From JAFECT01 sp036501825 (GTDB lineage: Bacteria > Pseudomonadota > Alphaproteobacteria > Caulobacterales > Caulobacteraceae), in the NCBI GenBank assembly GCA_036501825.1, contig DASXZP010000015.1:6047-70046 (forward strand): a stretch of 64,000 nucleotides of DNA, read 5' to 3'. The notes under the pieces are model-generated. The model had not been told where the DNA came from and ran no database searches. It saw only the letters and a list, made by a program, of their open reading frames with translations. This document shows positions 62,302 to 64,000 of this stretch, in pieces. Each line of letters opens with the position of its first letter. Within the stretch, counting starts at the first letter, position 1. Position numbers and translations under genes: made by a program.

Positions 62302-62311
62302 CGCCCCCAGG
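62302..62311 (+). other. Short copy of the tRNA-Phe 3' end (possible attR)
   Basis: CGCCCCCAGG matches tRNA-Phe positions 55858-55867 exactly, in the same orientation, at the point where AT-rich DNA ends and phaC-linked core DNA begins. At this GC content a random match within the 6.4-kb block is expected at about 0.06, and far less within the last 100 bp. Confidence 0.35.
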
Positions 62312-62314
62312 GGT

Positions 62315-62329
62315 TGCTGCAGTGCAGCA
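62315..62329. promoter_or_regulatory. PhaR-type operator candidate (CTGC-N3-GCAG)
   Basis: TGCTGCA-G-TGCAGCA is a perfect 15-bp palindrome containing CTGC-AGT-GCAG, the form described for PhaR, the polyhydroxybutyrate-sensing repressor of Rhodobacter and Paracoccus. It lies 39 bp upstream of the small gene at 62369 and 257 bp upstream of phaC. The -10-like TATGGA at 62337 follows. Confidence 0.65.
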
Positions 62330-62368
62330 TAAACGGTATGGAGCGGCCGCCTTCGACGGAGCCCCGCC

Positions 62369-62548
62369 ATGCTGAGCCTGCAAGCCCCCGCCCAGGACAT
62401 CGTTCTCTCCAAGCCTTCGGCCGCCAAGCCGGAGACCCAGACCGAGGTCCCCGCCTGGGCCGAGGCCGATGCGGACGAGCTCCTGAAGTTCCTCTATGTC
62501 TCGCCGCGTCCCTGCGAGGCGCTGGACCGGCTGCTGGCCGCCGCCTGA
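62369..62548 (+). CDS. Small protein preceding phaC
   Basis: 59 residues from ATG 62369, with GGAG seven bases upstream (62358-62361). The product (MLSLQAPAQDIVLSKPSAAK, then PAWAEADADELLKFLYVSPRPCEALDRLL) is short, acidic-polar and ends with a helix containing a single Cys. It may be co-transcribed with phaC (38 bp apart). Whether it is a granule-associated protein is unknown. Too short for many annotation pipelines. Confidence 0.6.
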   Translation: MLSLQAPAQDIVLSKPSAAKPETQTEVPAWAEADADELLKFLYVSPRPCEALDRLLAAA

Positions 62549-62586
62549 GCGCGCGCCGAGCGCACACCAAGACCCCGAGGCTGACC

Positions 62587-64000
62587 ATGGCGACCGAACG
62601 CCCCTCCGATCCCGGCCTCTGGTCCACCACCGCGAACCTTCCCGACGCCGAGGCGGCCCGCGCGGCCCTGGCCGGCGTCTTCACCAATGCGCTCGAGGCC
62701 GTGCGCCGTCAGGCTGAGCAGGCGCTGAGCAGCGGCCCCGCCCTCAGCTTCGATCCCGCCGACAAGGCCCAGGCCTGGATGTCCTTCGGCCTGACCCTGA
62801 TGACCCAGCCGCAGCGGGTCATGGACGCCCAGATCAAGGCCTGGAGCGAGTGGTCGGAATTGTGGTCCTCGACGCTGACCCGGATGTCGGGCCAGGCCGC
62901 CGCGCCGGTGATCGAGCCCCAGCGCAGCGATCGCCGTTTCTCCGATCCGGCCTGGTCGGCCGAACCGGTGTTCGAGCACATCAAGCAGGCCTATCTGCTG
63001 GGCGCACGCCAGCTCGTCGACTTCGTGGATGGGACTGACGGACTCGATGCGCAAACGCGCACGCGCGTCGCCTTCATGGTGCGCCAGTATCTCGATGCGG
63101 TGTCGCCGACCAATTTCGCCGCGACCAATCCCGCCGTCGTGCGGCGCACGCTGGAGACCGGCGGCGTCAATCTGCTCACCGGCCTTGCCAACCTGCTGGC
63201 CGATGTCGCCGCCGGCGAGGGTGTCGTGGCGCGTCGCGCGAGCGATCCGTTCGAGCTGGGTGTCACCATCGCGGCGACCCCGGGCGCGGTCGTGTTCCGC
63301 AACGATCTGTTCGAGCTGATCCAGTACACGCCTGCGACCGCGGATGCGTCGCGCCGGCCGATGCTCTATGTGCCGCCCCTGGTGAACAAATACTACCTGA
63401 TGGACCTGCAGCCGAAGTCGAGCCTGATGAAATGGCTCGTCGATCAGGGCCGCACCGTGTTCGTCGTATCCTGGGTCAACCCCGGCGCCGATCTGCGCGA
63501 CAAGGATCTTGCGAGCTATGTCGTCGAGGGCGTGGTCGCGGCGATGGATGCGGTGGCGCAGGCGAGCGGCGAAAGCGACGTCGACCTCGTCGGCTTCTGC
63601 ATGGGCGGCACGCTGGCGGCGACCGCGGCCGGGTATCTCGCGAGCAAGGGCGAGGGCGATCGCATCGGGTCGCTGACCCTGATCGGCACGCTGCTCGACT
63701 TCAGCGAGCTCGGCGAATGGTCGGTGTTCACCAGCGCCGGCGACCTTGCGGCGCTGAAGCGCACCGTCGAACCCAAGGGCTATGTGGACGCGCACGAACT
63801 GCAGCAGCTGTTCAGCCTGATGCGCGCCAACGACCTGATCTGGTCGTCGGTGGTCAACCACTACCTGCTGGACAAGGAGGCGCCGCCTTCGGACATCCTG
63901 TGGTGGTTCGCCGACGGGGCCAGGATTCCGGCCGCCTTTCTCAAGAGCTACGGCGCGGAGATGCTCAAGGGCAATCACCTGCGCGAACCAGGCGGTATCG
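62587..64000 (+). CDS. phaC: Class I poly(3-hydroxyalkanoate) synthase (3' end outside window)
   Basis: The frame from ATG 62587 is open to the window edge (471 codons). PhaC polymerises (R)-hydroxyacyl-CoA into PHA granules. The lipase-like box is GFCMGG with the nucleophile Cys338; the NPGADLRDKDL and YVPPLVNKYYLMDL segments are typical. The N-terminal region (residues 1-100), with LTLMTQPQRVMDAQIKAWSEWSELW, matches class I enzymes. Catalytic Asp and His lie beyond the visible end. GAGG precedes the start. Confidence 0.93.
   Translation, partial: MATERPSDPGLWSTTANLPDAEAARAALAGVFTNALEAVRRQAEQALSSGPALSFDPADKAQAWMSFGLTLMTQPQRVMDAQIKAWSEWSELWSSTLTRMSGQAAAPVIEPQRSDRRFSDPAWSAEPVFEHIKQAYLLGARQLVDFVDGTDGLDAQTRTRVAFMVRQYLDAVSPTNFAATNPAVVRRTLETGGVNLLTGLANLLADVAAGEGVVARRASDPFELGVTIAATPGAVVFRNDLFELIQYTPATADASRRPMLYVPPLVNKYYLMDLQPKSSLMKWLVDQGRTVFVVSWVNPGADLRDKDLASYVVEGVVAAMDAVAQASGESDVDLVGFCMGGTLAATAAGYLASKGEGDRIGSLTLIGTLLDFSELGEWSVFTSAGDLAALKRTVEPKGYVDAHELQQLFSLMRANDLIWSSVVNHYLLDKEAPPSDILWWFADGARIPAAFLKSYGAEMLKGNHLREPGGI

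Larger units (their letters stand above)
55858..62311. mobile_element. Putative tRNA-Phe-bounded accessory block
   Basis: The interval between the tRNA-Phe 3' end and a second copy of CGCCCCCAGG (62302-62311) holds five genes without recognised housekeeping function: an HTH protein, two unknowns, a beta-helix membrane protein and an AT-rich gene. Both flanks (yacG/tRNA and phaC) are core-type. No integrase is present and the repeat is only 10 bp, so this is a hypothesis; a chance match is possible in GC-rich DNA. Confidence 0.4.

Overview
This 64 kb window is GC-rich, gene-dense chromosomal DNA of an alphaproteobacterium, most likely a member of Caulobacterales (Caulobacteraceae such as Caulobacter or Phenylobacterium). 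The order murA, DUF2948, UPF0262, (small secreted protein), infA, maf, RNase E/G-like, yacG, tRNA-Phe is typical of Alphaproteobacteria. Start codons are often GTG or TTG, neighbouring genes commonly overlap by ATGA/GTGA, and the accessory families (MASE-type sensor kinases, DUF3617, a MocR regulator, gluconate dehydrogenase, class I PHA synthase) fit the same group. The taxonomic call is inference; there is no rRNA here.

Layout. 1-8.9 kb: a MASE4 histidine kinase cut by the window edge, a tiny membrane peptide coupled to a YdjM-like membrane protein behind a perfect palindrome, an FMN-type stress protein, a Mur ligase paralogue, a large Ala/Ser-rich lipoprotein, and an LD-carboxypeptidase coupled to a serine hydrolase. 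9-20 kb: MocR regulator, cysK, MASE1 histidine kinase, several small proteins, OsmC, and a polysaccharide deacetylase/formyltransferase pair. 20-29 kb: outer-membrane barrel, MFS and methyltransferase-like membrane proteins, two paralogous DUF3833-like genes, a tyrosine phosphatase, and an ArsR repressor divergent from a fatty-acid desaturase with repeated operator-like motifs. 29-38 kb: a complete three-subunit gluconate-2-dehydrogenase-type operon, acylphosphatase, GST, a 2-hydroxycarboxylate transporter, a REP-like inverted pair and a CocE-type hydrolase. 38.8-43 kb: a 1404-residue autotransporter with 26-residue repeats. 43-46.5 kb: secreted proteins of unknown function. 46.5-50.3 kb: a single-chain nuclease-methyltransferase without a helicase (type ISP/IIG-like) with a small divergent partner, beside tRNA-Thr. 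50.5-55.9 kb: the murA-to-yacG housekeeping block and tRNA-Phe. 55.9-62.3 kb: a block of five unfamiliar genes (HTH protein, two unknowns, a beta-helix membrane protein, and a clearly AT-rich unknown), bounded by tRNA-Phe and a short copy of its 3' end. 62.3-64 kb: a small protein and the 5' part of phaC behind a CTGC-N3-GCAG palindrome.

Functional threads. Cell wall: the Mur ligase paralogue, LdcA and serine hydrolase suggest murein peptide recycling; murA is biosynthetic. Energy: the GMC/cytochrome c operon oxidises a sugar or sugar acid in the periplasm. Envelope and surface: autotransporter, many lipoproteins and secreted small proteins. The best candidates for something undescribed are the tRNA-Phe-bounded five-gene block and the motorless nuclease-methyltransferase module. 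The palindrome-controlled micro-ORF/YdjM pair and the ArsR-desaturase direct repeats are the clearest regulatory findings. No transposase, integrase, CRISPR array or rRNA was seen.
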